From Thelonectria olida (Eukaryota > Ascomycota > Sordariomycetes > Hypocreales > Nectriaceae), in NCBI GenBank assembly GCA_020736575.1, contig JAGPYM010000003.1, forward strand, positions 186,001 to 250,000: a DNA stretch of 64,000 bases. Direction: 5' to 3'. The notes below the pieces were generated by a model, which saw only the letters and a program-made list of their open reading frames with translations, did not search any database and was not told the DNA's origin. The position numbers and the translations under genes are program-made. Below are positions 35,509 through 45,736 of the stretch, piece by piece (position 1 is the first letter of the stretch; every line of letters starts with the position of its first letter).

Positions 35509-38500
35509 TTACAGGTACAAGCTCTGGGCAGCAACAATATCTCTACGAATCTTCTGCAGACTCTCTTCAAACTTCTTGGTCAGGTCGTCGTTACCCATGA
35601 CCTTGGCGGCCTGGGCCATCTGTCGTAGCAGCTCTTCCAGCCGGCGGAAGAGACGGATCAGTGAGCCTTCGTAGACATTTGTCATTTTGCTGCAAGGTTA
35701 GCATTGCGGATCACCGATTGGGCATCATTCGCACTTACCAAATCTCGATAAATGGTCGTCCTTGGGCCCACGCATACACCGTCTCCATCAGTTGGTACTT
35801 GAGCTTGTTCACGAACTCCTCCTCATTCACGTCAAGCTTGGCCTCCTGGCTGACCTTGGCAATGATTCTCGCCTTGGCCTTGATCTCGCGGAACGGCTTC
35901 TCCAGCTCCTCCTTAAGGGCGGGCGCCTCCACCTTTTCGTCAAAGATGAAGCAACTGAGGATGGCAGCGCATGCCTCAGGCGTGAGCTCGTTGAAGAATC
36001 GGTCAAAGAGCAACTCGGAAAGGAGCAGCTCGTGGCCTTCGGTCGAAGAGATCTCGCATGCGACACGCGCCTTGAGCTGGACAACCTCGGCGTCGTTGAT
36101 GAACCCAAGTCGACGAAGCACACGCTTGCGGGACTTGAGCTCGTCCATCTGGGCAATGCTGTGCGACTTGGCAATGGCCTTCTTCTTGTCCTTGACCTTT
36201 GCCGCGAGCTGCATCTTGGCGTGGTACTGGTCCCAGAGGGACGGTAGAAGAGGAGAAAGGTGCAGGGGGTTGGCCAACAGCCTCGACTCAAGAACCTCAA
36301 TCTTTCGAAGCAGCTGTTTGAACCCCTCATCGGAAATATCCATATTCTCCAAGGGGTCGAGAGGAGGCAGGCCATCGGGGAAGCGGCGCTGGACCTCGTT
36401 CAGAGACTTCCAGGCCTGCTCACGATCCTGATCGCCCTTCAGACCCTCCTTGGGGAGGAACAGGCGGATTTGGCTCATGGCCTTGATGCAAGTCAACAGA
36501 CAAGGGACCACCGCATAGATGGTATCGTCCTCTTCAGCTGATGGCTTCAAGCCTGGAGGCATCTGCCCCGCAGGCTGGCCGGGGGTAAAGTGCGCGCTGG
36601 ACCTCGAGATTGGCAGCAAGACGTCGATAATGTGCGACTCCTGGGGGGTGTAGTCAGGCTCTCCGTGCTTGGGTGCACGACGCTGTTTATGATCGACAAG
36701 AACTCCCCAGCCAAAGTCGACACCACCACTCACGTTTTCCGGCGACTCCTCAGGGTTGAAGATCTGGACCAAACGACCTGGCTGCAAGTACGTAATGCAG
36801 TAGTTGGGGTGCTGGATGACCGCGCGCATGTCCTTGGTGTAGGTGTTGAGCTGCTGGCGAATATGGTAGTAGTCCTTGACGGTCGCCTCGTCGGGGATAC
36901 TCATGGAATCCCGCTCTTGCTGGAGAGACATCAGTTCCTTTTCCAGAGCCGGCACGCATGCGGCGTTTTGAAACTGGTGGAAACATCTTTCGAGCATAAA
37001 CTCTGGGGAAATGGCTTCAATTCGAAGCAGATTGAGAACCATGTTGTATCCCAGGTAGAAGGCAGAGTTGAGACGGTCTTGTTGGCCAGTGACAATTTCT
37101 TTTGCAGTTTCAGGCTCCAACTTGTCGTCAATCATCATGATGACAACTCCTCGAGCATCCAGACCACGACGACCTGCTCGTCCGGCCATCTGGATGTACT
37201 CGGATGACGTGAGAGGCCTTCTCTTGACGCCATCCCATTTGGTCACCTGCGTAAAGACCACAGTCTTGGCGGGCATGTTCAGACCGATGGAAAAGGTCTC
37301 GGTGGCAAAGAGCACCTTGATGAGAGACTCTTGAAACAGAATCTCAATCGTCTCCTTGAGAATAGGCAGCAGGCCCGAATGATGGACGCCAATGCCCCTC
37401 TGCAACAGCGGGAGTAGGTGGACGATCTGAGGAAGCTCGCGATCCTGCTCCGACAAGCTCTCAATGGCATTGGTAAAGACCTTTTGCACCAGGGCCTTTT
37501 CCGAATCATCGTTGAAGCTTAAGCTGGAAATGTTCATAGCCATGTTCTCGCACTCTCGCTTACTGAAGTTGAAGACAATGACGGGGTTGAACTTTTTTCT
37601 GATTGTCATGCGAATAATCTTGTGAATATCCGAGCCCTCGTCCGCACCGCCCTTGTTGGTCTTTTTGTTCTTGCCCTTTCCTTTCTGCTTGGCCATGGCA
37701 TCTGCAGGATCGGCACCCTTCTTCGCCTCGACTTCAGACATGACGAGGTTGAAGTTTTGCTCGTTGAAATTGCTCTTCTCATCCACCACCAGTCTGGCGC
37801 CGGTGCCGCCGTTCGGATAAAAGTAGTTTTGGAGCGGCGTCGGTCGGAAATCGGTGTAGACGACGTGACAGGCCTGGTGGTGAATCTTGGCGATCCATTC
37901 GGCAAACTGAAAGGCGTTGGGGATCGTGGCGGACAAGAAGACGTATCGGACCTTGTCAGGAAGCATGATGATGGTCTCCTCCCAGACTACGCCTCGCGTC
38001 TTGTCGCGCATGTAGTGAATCTCGTCAAAAACAACCCAGGCGACTTCTCGCATAATCTCGGATCCACGGTACAACATGGATCGCAAAATTTCCGTAGTCA
38101 TGACGAGGCAGCTTGCTGTGGGGTTGATGGTGACATCGCCAGTCATCAAACCCACATCGCCAAAGATGGCCTCAAAGTCTCGGTACTTTTGGTTACTCAG
38201 CGCCTTGATGGGACTGGTGTAGATGACTCTTTGGTTTCTCTTCAGGCACTGGGCGACGGCATACTCGGCAACGACAGTCTTTCCGGCAGATGTATGCGCC
38301 GATACCAGCACGCTCTCTTCGCGCTCGATGGAAGCAACGGACAGGCTCTGGAAGGGATCGAGCTTGAAGTTGTATGTTCTCGCGGGCTCCTTGGGGGCCT
38401 TGTGCTCGGACAGCGGAACGTATTCGTAATCCAGGTCGGGCGGCAGGGCGACTTGGTGCTGGATGTTATGCGACAAGACAATGGAGCTATCCGAGTCGTT

Positions 38501-38827
38501 CAAGCTTCCGCCGCCGGTGACTTCTCTCGACTCGGCCGTCTGGAAGGTATCCGTTATGACGGTGCCGGCATCGTCCTCCTTCTTTCTCCGCTTCTTGTCC
38601 TGCTGACTGGGGGTATCGGATTGTTCGTCTTCGGACGCATCCTGTGTCGACTCCTCAGTGTCGTCACCCATGTCAACATCCTCAGTTTTGCTGGCACCCC
38701 CATTCGTCACCTGGTCGGCCTTTCGCTTCTTTGTCTGATCGCCTTTCCGGGTCTTTGGCATCTGCTCGTCTTCGCTAGCGCTGGGCGGATCGACCTTGCC
38801 CTCGAAAACGTCGAACATTTCATCCAT
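35509..38827 (-). CDS. mtr4: Mtr4/Dob1 ATP-dependent RNA helicase (nuclear exosome cofactor)
   Basis: Ski2-like DExH helicase that unwinds RNA for the nuclear exosome, also within TRAMP. Exon 1 is 38827-35739 and exon 2 is 35689-35509; they join in phase to 1089 residues, the normal size. After an acidic, Lys-rich N-tail of about 120 residues comes FKLDPFQ, the Walker A AHTSAGKT (177-184), the DEIH box (268-271), the SATIPNA motif and QMAGRAGRRG. The arch/KOW insert and the C-terminal helical domain follow (for example ECFH-like MLERCFHQFQ and KMTNVYEGSLIRLFRRLEEL). The start was set at MDEMFDVFEG, which matches the family; the open frame continues upstream of it but without a family match. 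The gene is divergent from cox8. Confidence 0.97.
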
Positions 38828-39456
38828 GACAGCGGTGCGGTCCCGATCCTCGGTCCTGGGGTTCGATCGCGAGGAAATGTATCTGAGCGACGCGAGCAAA
38901 GCACGGCAGCGATGGTTCGACGCGGGGAGGTGCGGCGAGAACCAAAGTTCAGTGCTGAAAAGCTCTGAGGAAACAAAAACGCGGAATCGGAGAAATGTGG
39001 CCCGCGACAAAGGACTCAGAGCAAGATCTCGATCGCAATTCCCAGTGTGTGCGACACAGCATGGGCCTGGCTTGGCTAAAAAGTTGGATGGGCAAAGTGG
39101 GCTGGCGGCAGAAAAAAAAGTCAAGGCGGAAGCTGCAGGCGGTGAAAGTTGGTGCTGACAGGTACAGAGGTACGTACCGATTGAGTTCAAGCGGTTCTTG
39201 CCGATGTCATCCAATCCAACCACAGCACCCACAATAAAATTAGTCACCGAGCACACACGTGACCTGCAACGCCAGGACTTTCCCTTCAACCACACCTCAG
39301 ACCACCTCATCCGAGGTCATCGTCGTTTGACTCTGCAAGCTCCCCGTCGCATTCGCATCCCCAATCGCCGCTCCTGTTGCCCAAGGTGCGTCCCGCTGCA
39401 CTCACACACGTCATTGAGCTTCGTGCTCGTCGTTCAGAGCTAATTGACCGTTGCAG
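38828..39456. other. divergent promoter between mtr4 and cox8, with a probable leader intron
   Basis: A likely 5' UTR intron of cox8 runs from GTGCGT at 39386 to TTGCAG at 39456, with a gctaat branch site at about 39439-39444, so the acceptor directly touches the start codon. No other gene is seen. Confidence 0.55.
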
Positions 39457-39739
39457 ATGCTCTCCCGCGCCGCCGCTCGCACCACCACCTCGCTGGTCGC
39501 CCGTCGAGGCTTCCAGACCACCCGCGCCCGCCTCTCCTCGCCCTACCACTACCCCGAGGGCGCCTACAGCAACATCCCCTTCAACCCCCGCAAGAAGACC
39601 TTTCCCATCCTCTACTGGACCTTCATGGGCGCTGGTTTCTTCGCCCCCTTTGGCATCTCCGGTGCGTGGTTTCTGAGTCGATCGATTCGAGGCAAATACT
39701 AACTAGGATGCAGTCTGGCAGACCTACAAGCCCCAATAA
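39457..39739 (+). CDS. cox8: cytochrome c oxidase subunit VIII
   Basis: Nuclear-encoded small subunit of mitochondrial complex IV. Two exons, 39457-39661 and 39714-39739, join in phase to 76 residues. Residues 1-26 form an Arg/Ala-rich mitochondrial targeting sequence (MLSRAAARTTTSLVARRGFQ). The mature part carries the family block PYHYPEGAYSNIPFNPRKK, then one transmembrane helix (ILYWTFMGAGFFAPFGISV). The tail WQTYKPQ is encoded by the very short second exon. The tiny last exon and the leader intron abutting the ATG are structural features worth keeping in any automated model. Confidence 0.92.
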
Positions 39740-40053
39740 GCGCACGGCTAGCCTGTTGGCCCGGTGCTTGCCAATTGATAGGTTGGGAACTCTGGCGGTG
39801 GATTGTTGTATATACTGAATAGACATTATCGGTCCCCGATCCGTACCAATTCCATTTGTCAGTTCAGTCAGTTCGTTCAAGTCCCGTTCATGATGAGCGA
39901 AGCAATTGGACCATGGCATTGGGCCAATTCTCCAATTGGGTCCGTAGATGCACGAGATTCAATTCGTAATGCATGAGTGACATCAGGCCATCAGCCGGGT
40001 ATTATATTGCGTGCATTTACATGTATTTTACAATTGTACAAACTTTTGTTACA
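39740..40053. other. convergent 3' region
   Basis: Lies between the ends of cox8 (+) and the PPR gene (-). AT-rich at its right end; no gene is seen. Confidence 0.5.
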
Positions 40054-41856
40054 TCATAGCGGCGAACCATCCTTTTTAAACCTTCGATGGGCCGGCCCGG
40101 TCCAATTGCCCGTCGATGACTTCAGGTCGCGACCGGTGAGGATGACCTCAACTAAGGATTCCATGAACTCATAATGCTCAGGGTGTATGTCCCAGCGTGC
40201 AGCCAGGTCCTGGTACGCTCGGATAACCGCGTCACCTGTGGAGCATTTCTGGATCGCCCGCAAGGCCCAGATGGCCACCCATCGGTCAATAAGGAATGCC
40301 TGTCCACCCTCGTCCTTTGCTTGATACAGCGCCTTGAGCACGCCCTCGAGCCGCTGTTCACTCCATGCTGAGCCGGCAAAGCCGCCATGGAGGTAGAATC
40401 CCTTAAACAGGCCGAGAAAGATGGTTGGATGGATGGGAACTTTGAGGTACTTCATCTCGTCCAGGTACTGCGCCACCTTTGTCAAATCACCCACGCGGAG
40501 GGAGTAGTGATCGATAAACAGCCTATACGTGCGAAGATTCGGCGTCAGGTCGACGTTGTTCTGGAGCGTCTTTTGTAGCTCTGGGTGCTCCTTGCCGACC
40601 TTTGCAAATAGCATCAGCACCCTGGAAACCACCTTGTCCGTCATGTAGTTTCGATCGGGGATCTCGGCAGCCTTGGCATGGCCATTCTTCATCCGCTGGT
40701 ATGTCTCTTCGGCTGCCGGCTCTTCACCACACCTGAGCAGCCCGGAGATGACACAGTTGAGAGCAACAGTATCGACCATCTCGCCCGCCTCCACCATGGC
40801 TCGGTAGGCAGCCCGGATCCCTCCAGAATCCAGCTTCAGTCCAAAATAGTGTATCACACTGACGTGGTGATATCGATTGAACTGGACACCGCGCGCCTCC
40901 ATTTCCTTGTAGATCATGTCCCCAAGCGGAAAGTTGCCGACCTTGATGGCGATATCAAACAGGACGTTGAACGTCACGTCGTTGCCCTTGATCCCGGCCC
41001 CCCTCTCCATCTCTTTCCAAAGACGCAGGGCTGTTTCCACTTCGTCCGACGTGTTGTGGGATGCGTACTTTGTGGCAAACGCCAAAGCCAAGTTCCAATG
41101 CGACCGACGGATTGTCAGTCCTGCGTCCTTGGCATCGCGTATCAACGCAAAGTACCGCAGCATCGCCTCCGGGTTTCGCTTTGACGGCGTCCCCATGATC
41201 TTCAGTAGCCTGTCTTTCCAATGCCATTCAAGGTGCAGCATTCTCGGTTCCGGCAGCTGCATGTACAGATGGTAGACTGGGCCAAGTCTCGATCGGGTAG
41301 GGTATCGCAGCCTGCGCAGGATTGCCGCGCACAATCTGCTAACTTTTCGTCTCGTTTTATCGTTCATCTTGGGCGTCTCGTCCTTGGAAGGATATCGGCC
41401 GTTGTATTTCCTGTCCGAAACTTGCACTCTCGGCCCGTCTGGTTGTGCATAGCCACTTTGATAGGTGTCTTGGTGGAAGCTGAGATGTTCTTCCACAGTT
41501 GACGCATCTTCCTGCCTGACAAACGCCATGAGACGGCCAGGGTCCTGGTTCGGAGAGTCTTGAGCCGGCCTCGACACGGCGGCAGCGGTGCTATAGCTGT
41601 TTCCGACATGTTGAGGTCGTTGGAGGGGAACAGCCCGGGGGCGAACGTCGGTAGTCGGGGTAAAGGTCGAGAGCAGCCAGGACGAGGTCTTTGCACAGAA
41701 GAAATTGCCTCCGGGCCTCCTTCGGGGCTCTCTGTTGACTGCGGCATCCTTGACCGCACAGAGACTCCTCCTCGCAGTCGAGACGCCAAAGCTGGCCGAC
41801 GGTCGATTCGAGAGCGCCGCACAGACGGAGCCGTCCACTCGTCTGGGAATTTTCAT
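40054..41856 (-). CDS. pentatricopeptide-repeat protein, probably mitochondrial
   Basis: Intronless, 600 residues from ATG 41856. The N-terminal 70 residues are rich in Arg, Ser and Ala with almost no acidic residues, which suggests a mitochondrial presequence. PPR-like helical pairs are visible in the middle, for example VTFNVLFDIAIKVGNFPLGD followed by YKEMEARGVQFNRY, and VALNCVISGLLRCGEEPAAE followed by YQRMK. Further down is LRTYRLFIDHYSLRVGDLTK. Such proteins bind organellar RNA and act in mitochondrial transcript maturation, stability or translation. Which transcript is bound cannot be told. The gene is divergent from the mitoribosomal gene mS23, only 355 bp away, which fits a mitochondrial gene-expression role. 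Confidence 0.85.
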   Translation of the reverse strand: MKIPRRVDGSVCAALSNRPSASFGVSTARRSLCAVKDAAVNREPRRRPGGNFFCAKTSSWLLSTFTPTTDVRPRAVPLQRPQHVGNSYSTAAAVSRPAQDSPNQDPGRLMAFVRQEDASTVEEHLSFHQDTYQSGYAQPDGPRVQVSDRKYNGRYPSKDETPKMNDKTRRKVSRLCAAILRRLRYPTRSRLGPVYHLYMQLPEPRMLHLEWHWKDRLLKIMGTPSKRNPEAMLRYFALIRDAKDAGLTIRRSHWNLALAFATKYASHNTSDEVETALRLWKEMERGAGIKGNDVTFNVLFDIAIKVGNFPLGDMIYKEMEARGVQFNRYHHVSVIHYFGLKLDSGGIRAAYRAMVEAGEMVDTVALNCVISGLLRCGEEPAAEETYQRMKNGHAKAAEIPDRNYMTDKVVSRVLMLFAKVGKEHPELQKTLQNNVDLTPNLRTYRLFIDHYSLRVGDLTKVAQYLDEMKYLKVPIHPTIFLGLFKGFYLHGGFAGSAWSEQRLEGVLKALYQAKDEGGQAFLIDRWVAIWALRAIQKCSTGDAVIRAYQDLAARWDIHPEHYEFMESLVEVILTGRDLKSSTGNWTGPAHRRFKKDGSPL

Positions 41857-42211
41857 GAGCTCGTCCTCATCGTGTAGTGGCGGTCATATGGGTGTCGTTG
41901 CCGGGCACGGGAGCAAGGAAAAGGAAGCAACAATATTCGGACAAGAATCGAAGACGAGTTGAGGCAATCGACGTTGTGGACCTGTCCGAGATGGTTTTTT
42001 ACCAAGCAAATCGGGGACCGTTGCGCTAAAGCTCCGGCCTCCCGCACCCGGTCGGCCTTACGATTCGCCGACCTCCAAAATTTCCACACAACACCACAGG
42101 CGATCGTCGAGAGCGGCACCACGCAACTTCACGAAGCCAATTGACCAGCAGTACGTTGCCAATCGATTCCCCGGTTTTGCCGCTTGCTCACGATTCCCAA
42201 GGACATTGGCA
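41857..42211. other. divergent promoter shared by the PPR and mS23 genes
   Basis: A 355 bp region between two genes for mitochondrial gene expression. No further element is recognised. Confidence 0.5.
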
Positions 42212-43013
42212 ATGGGCGGGCGACAGATCAGACCCGCCAGGGTCTACCAGACCGTCACCCAGGAGCTCAACCACCGAGCCCTCGCCGGCTCATCGTCGAA
42301 CCCGCCGCCATGGTACAAGGTCATGACCACAGTGCCTCCCGCCGAGACCCTCGTGCGCACCATCGCCCCTCGTCATAGCAAGCACGACATCCGAACGAAG
42401 AAGCCCAAGAACATTTTCCGCCCGAAGCAAATCGTCTACCTCGAAGACCAGCTACGACAAGTCTTCTACAAAGATCATCCATGGGAGCTCGCCCGGCCGC
42501 GCATCATTCTTGAGTTGGACGGAAAGGATTACCAGCGATGCGATTGGAGTAAGGGTGTTCAACAGTCCGGTATTCCCTTGACGGGAGAATGGCAAGTCCT
42601 ACCCCTCGATCGTCGGGCCAGGAGCTAACTGAACCAGCGTCGTGCAACGCCAAATGTGGTTAATAGAGAACCAGCAAATGGACGAGAAGAAGGCCTATGA
42701 CGTGACCCGCCACGAATTTTACAGACATCGACAAGCAGAGGAGATTGAGAAGCGCGTCGCCGTCGAGGAAGCCCGCCACGTGGGAGCCTACTTTGGTAAC
42801 ACGCGCACTGAAGTCAGCCACTACCTCGAGGACCGAGAATTCGAGAACTGGAAGATCTGGGCCGGTAAGCAGACGGAGCAGGACCAGGCGAGGCGCAACT
42901 CGGAGATTGAGAGCTTTGGTGTGGAGGAGGAGGATCCCGAGGTGGAAAACGAAGCAGACCCATCAGCAACTGCCGAGGATGAGGCCGTGGCCAAGGCGCC
43001 CGGCAAGTTGTGA
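42212..43013 (+). CDS. rsm25: mitochondrial small ribosomal subunit protein mS23 (Rsm25)
   Basis: Component of the mitoribosomal small subunit. Exon 1 is 42212-42591 and exon 2 is 42638-43013; they join to 251 residues. The intron is of the rare GC-AG class (TG/GCAAGT to AACCAG, 46 bp, gctaac branch site). Only this junction keeps the frame and restores the family sequence GIPLTGECVVQRQMWLIENQ. N-terminal features are RQIRPARVYQTVTQELNHR and PPPWYKVMTTVPPAETLVR. Later comes FRPKQIVYLEDQLRQVFYKD. The C-terminal 40 residues are acidic and low-complexity. The start was set at MGGRQIRPARVY, which matches the family. Confidence 0.9.
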
Positions 43014-43091
43014 GCGTATTTTGAGGAAAGTCCTCGTGTACACATTTTGTAAAAACTATCCATGTAGCCGACCCATCACACACCTGGCCTG

Positions 43092-43992
43092 TTATTCTGG
43101 TCGTCTCGAGTTGAAGACCATTTCACCAGCATTTCCGACTCCGTACTTGGCAGCCACCACCGTGTGCTGCACCAGAAATATGTCGGCGAGGCCCGTGTAA
43201 TATAGCAGCTTGCCCGTCAAGCTGAGAGTTGAGATGCGCGCCCACGATTCGATGTAGATGAACCTCATGGCGTTCTCGGGCACAATGTAAAACATCTTGA
43301 GCAGGTAAACGGCCATAGCCACGAAGAAGCCGGTCGCAGGGCCGTTGGAGAAGATGTAGGTCGGATACCGCACCTCGTTTCCGACTTTGTTGGTTGGGGC
43401 TGATAACAGGACGGGGAATATATCGAGAATACTCAAGAGAGAGGTGAAAGGGGTTGACCAAAGCGGCTGATGAACACGGCGCGCACGAGCGACTACACAC
43501 TTGTCATACGTACCGCTGCTCTGGTCATTGCCGTCGCAGAGAGTCTTGAGATCAGCCTCGTACTGTTCGAGGTGGTTCTCAGACATGGTGTCGCCGCTAG
43601 AAAGGAGATATCGACGGTGAAAGTTGGCAAAGTTGGTGTAGCCGTCGTCCATCATCATGAGCATCTCCTTGGTGTGGCCGCCGGAGCCGAGGACAAAGAG
43701 GCAGTAGTCTATTGCACGACGACGTGCACCCGGGGTGGTTACTCTCATGGCGCGTCTGCGACTCATCACCTGGATGTGTCTTGTCTGAACAACGGTTAGA
43801 GGTGTTCTCGTAGTCTGTTGAGGTGCTTACTGTGATGAAGATGACGAGTACAATGAAGAGCGCCAGGTAAGCAAGAATGAGGTGTCTCCATGACGGAAGA
43901 GCAAGCACGGAAGTGATTCCGATGCTGGATACTACAGCGACAGCTCCGATCAACACGGACAGCCCAGAGCCGGACTTTACAGCCATAGGCAT
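43092..43992 (-). CDS. alg14: UDP-N-acetylglucosamine transferase subunit Alg14
   Basis: ER membrane anchor that recruits Alg13 and forms the enzyme adding the second GlcNAc to dolichol-PP-GlcNAc in N-glycosylation. Exon 1 (43992-43831) and exon 2 (43784-43092) join at a codon boundary to 284 residues. Two hydrophobic segments lie at the N-terminus (about 11-30 and 36-54). The conserved core has CLFVLGSGGHTKEML, YLLSSGDTMSE, RARRVHQPLWSTPFTSLLS, SNGPATGFFVAMAVYLLK, IYIESWARISTLSLTGKLLY and LADIFLVQHTVV, all typical of Alg14. Length is normal for filamentous fungi. Confidence 0.94.
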
Positions 43993-44317
43993 GTTGCTGA
44001 GCTGGCTTATAGTCTGGACAACTGTTCACAGCGGCTGCCGGAGGGTCAGAGATGCAATGCCATACAAGTCCAAGTTAACGAGACTATACAGCTGGCATGG
44101 TTGGGATGCAAAATTGCGTAATTATCAAGTATTTTGTCGCTATTATGTTGGTGATTTGGGGAGTTGAAATGCATCTATGGAGGTTGTGAAGAGCAACTGG
44201 CGCACGGACCAATCCTGTGACACTTACCCTAGAATTCATGGAATAGACTCATCGCCTTGTTCATTAAGAGTTGCACAGATCGATTTTGCAAGTCATGAAT
44301 AGCTTCTTGACTTGATA
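43993..44317. other. short intergenic region
   Basis: Upstream of alg14 and downstream of the Rho-like gene on the same strand. AT-richer than its flanks. No gene is seen. Confidence 0.45.
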
Positions 44318-45527
44318 TTAGAAGAATCGTCGTTTCTTCTTCGGCTCTTCGTTCTTAACCTCCGCCTTCTCCTCAAAAACAATACCGTCTTCAAGTGCTC
44401 GTCCCATGGCCTCTTGCCCAATGTCATCAAACACCTCCCACATGCCCTCGCCAGTTGCAGCAGAGCATTCGATGTAACCACGAGCGCCAATCCGTTCTGC
44501 ATGCCAGCTTGCCTAGATATGATCAGCCTGGTTCAATAAAGCTCGGAAGTGCCATGTACCTCGGACGAACACACACAGCACGTCGGGTACGCCATGTGCC
44601 CAGTCGACGTATGCGCTGAGCCCTGTCGATGATCTTCCAGGAAACATTGGTCGCGCAAGTCCTTCTTCATACCCAAGAGGTACAACATAGGCTCGGAAGT
44701 ACCAGCCATGCCGAACCCTTTGCTCGACGCATGATGCCACTATCTTGTCAGTAGAGCGCCCAACACCAGGACCTAGTGAATACGCACCCATTGGACAATG
44801 ATACACATGGAAACCTTGTCCGAAACGTCAAAGCACAAGAAAATAGCATCCCAGGCCATGTACGTCAGCTTCTCAACCGTGTTGAGATCTGGAACGCCCG
44901 AGGTGTCCTAGAGCTCGATGCGAGTCGGCTGGCCGTTGTACACGCCGTCTTTGATGTAGGTCTCGTACAAGGGACGAGAAAAGCCACGAGTCTATGCAGT
45001 AAGTATTCATCCGGCTCGAAGGCGTGAGACTTACATCTGGAAAGTAGCCATATCGTGCACGACTGCATAGCCAGTTAGCTAAGAAGCAAAGCAGACCTCT
45101 GTTTGCATGTGCTCACAATAATAGAGAAGTCTGTCCAGAGCTGCGACTTCCGACAAAGAGGAAATTCAACCGAACAGGCTCGCGAGGAATCGGCTCAGGC
45201 GCAGGCGGGCGAAACTTGCGCTTCCGACCAAAGAGCGACAAAAGTCCCTTTCGCTTACTGCCTCTTACCTCGAGTGAGGTGGCTGGTCTGTTGGGAAACG
45301 GCGAAGATGGGCGGAGAAAGCTGAGGCGTGTGGATGGACGTCGCTGTGGGGGGGCTTCGTCACGGAATGCCTATCACGTTAGCAGGGGACTTCTACGCGC
45401 ATCAACTGATACACACGAGACGCGTTGCAGGACGCGATTCGAAGCCATCGCCCTCAAACGGGTCTTCTCGGTCGAGGCGGCTGGGCACACGGGTGCGCCA
45501 GATGTCGACACGGCTGCCGAGAGTCAT
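44318..45527 (-). pseudogene. Rho-like small GTPase gene interrupted by one in-frame TAG
   Basis: Six exons with good splice signals, 45527-45417, 45370-45117, 45062-45035, 44991-44788, 44739-44560 and 44512-44318, keep one frame over 324 codons except for a TAG at 44910-44908 (codon 159). The N-tail of about 100 residues is basic and disordered. The P-loop is GSRSSGQTS (111-119), with Gln replacing the usual Lys. A Rho-like effector region follows (RARYGYFPD, RPLYETYIKDGVYNGQPTRIEL), then the TAG, then DTSG, the G3 motif. Rho proteins have Trp directly before DTxG, so TAG stands for TGG. After it come AIFLCFDVSD, LLGMKKDLRDQ (224-226 = KKD), GYIECSAATGEG (G5) and a basic end KKKRRFF with no CaaX box. 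All else is intact, so this is a very recent pseudogene, an A-to-I editing target, or a sequence error. As read, only 158 residues are made. Confidence 0.8.
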
Positions 45528-45736
45528 GCTGGGTAACGTATGTGACTGGTTGACAATAGTAAACAACAGAATGGATTCGAGGCAGTGAAAGGATGAAATG
45601 GAAAGTTTGCCTCGTGGGCTGCAAGATGTTTATTTGCAGCACGAGCTGCCACCTGTCAGCCAATTCTGGCAGCTGGCAAGTTGTTTGCTCTTGACATAGG
45701 TCCTCCAATGACGGCGCCTATAGTAAGGACCTATCA

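Noticed and set aside
37622..38968. A 448-codon open frame on the + strand
   Set aside because: It is wholly antisense to the mtr4 helicase exon, has no family motif, and is a by-product of that gene's codon bias.
44905..44915. The CTCTAG at the stop of the Rho-like gene as a 3' splice site that would remove the TAG
   Set aside because: Possible donors are only about 40 bases upstream or absent, and such a splice would delete conserved residues just before the G3 motif.
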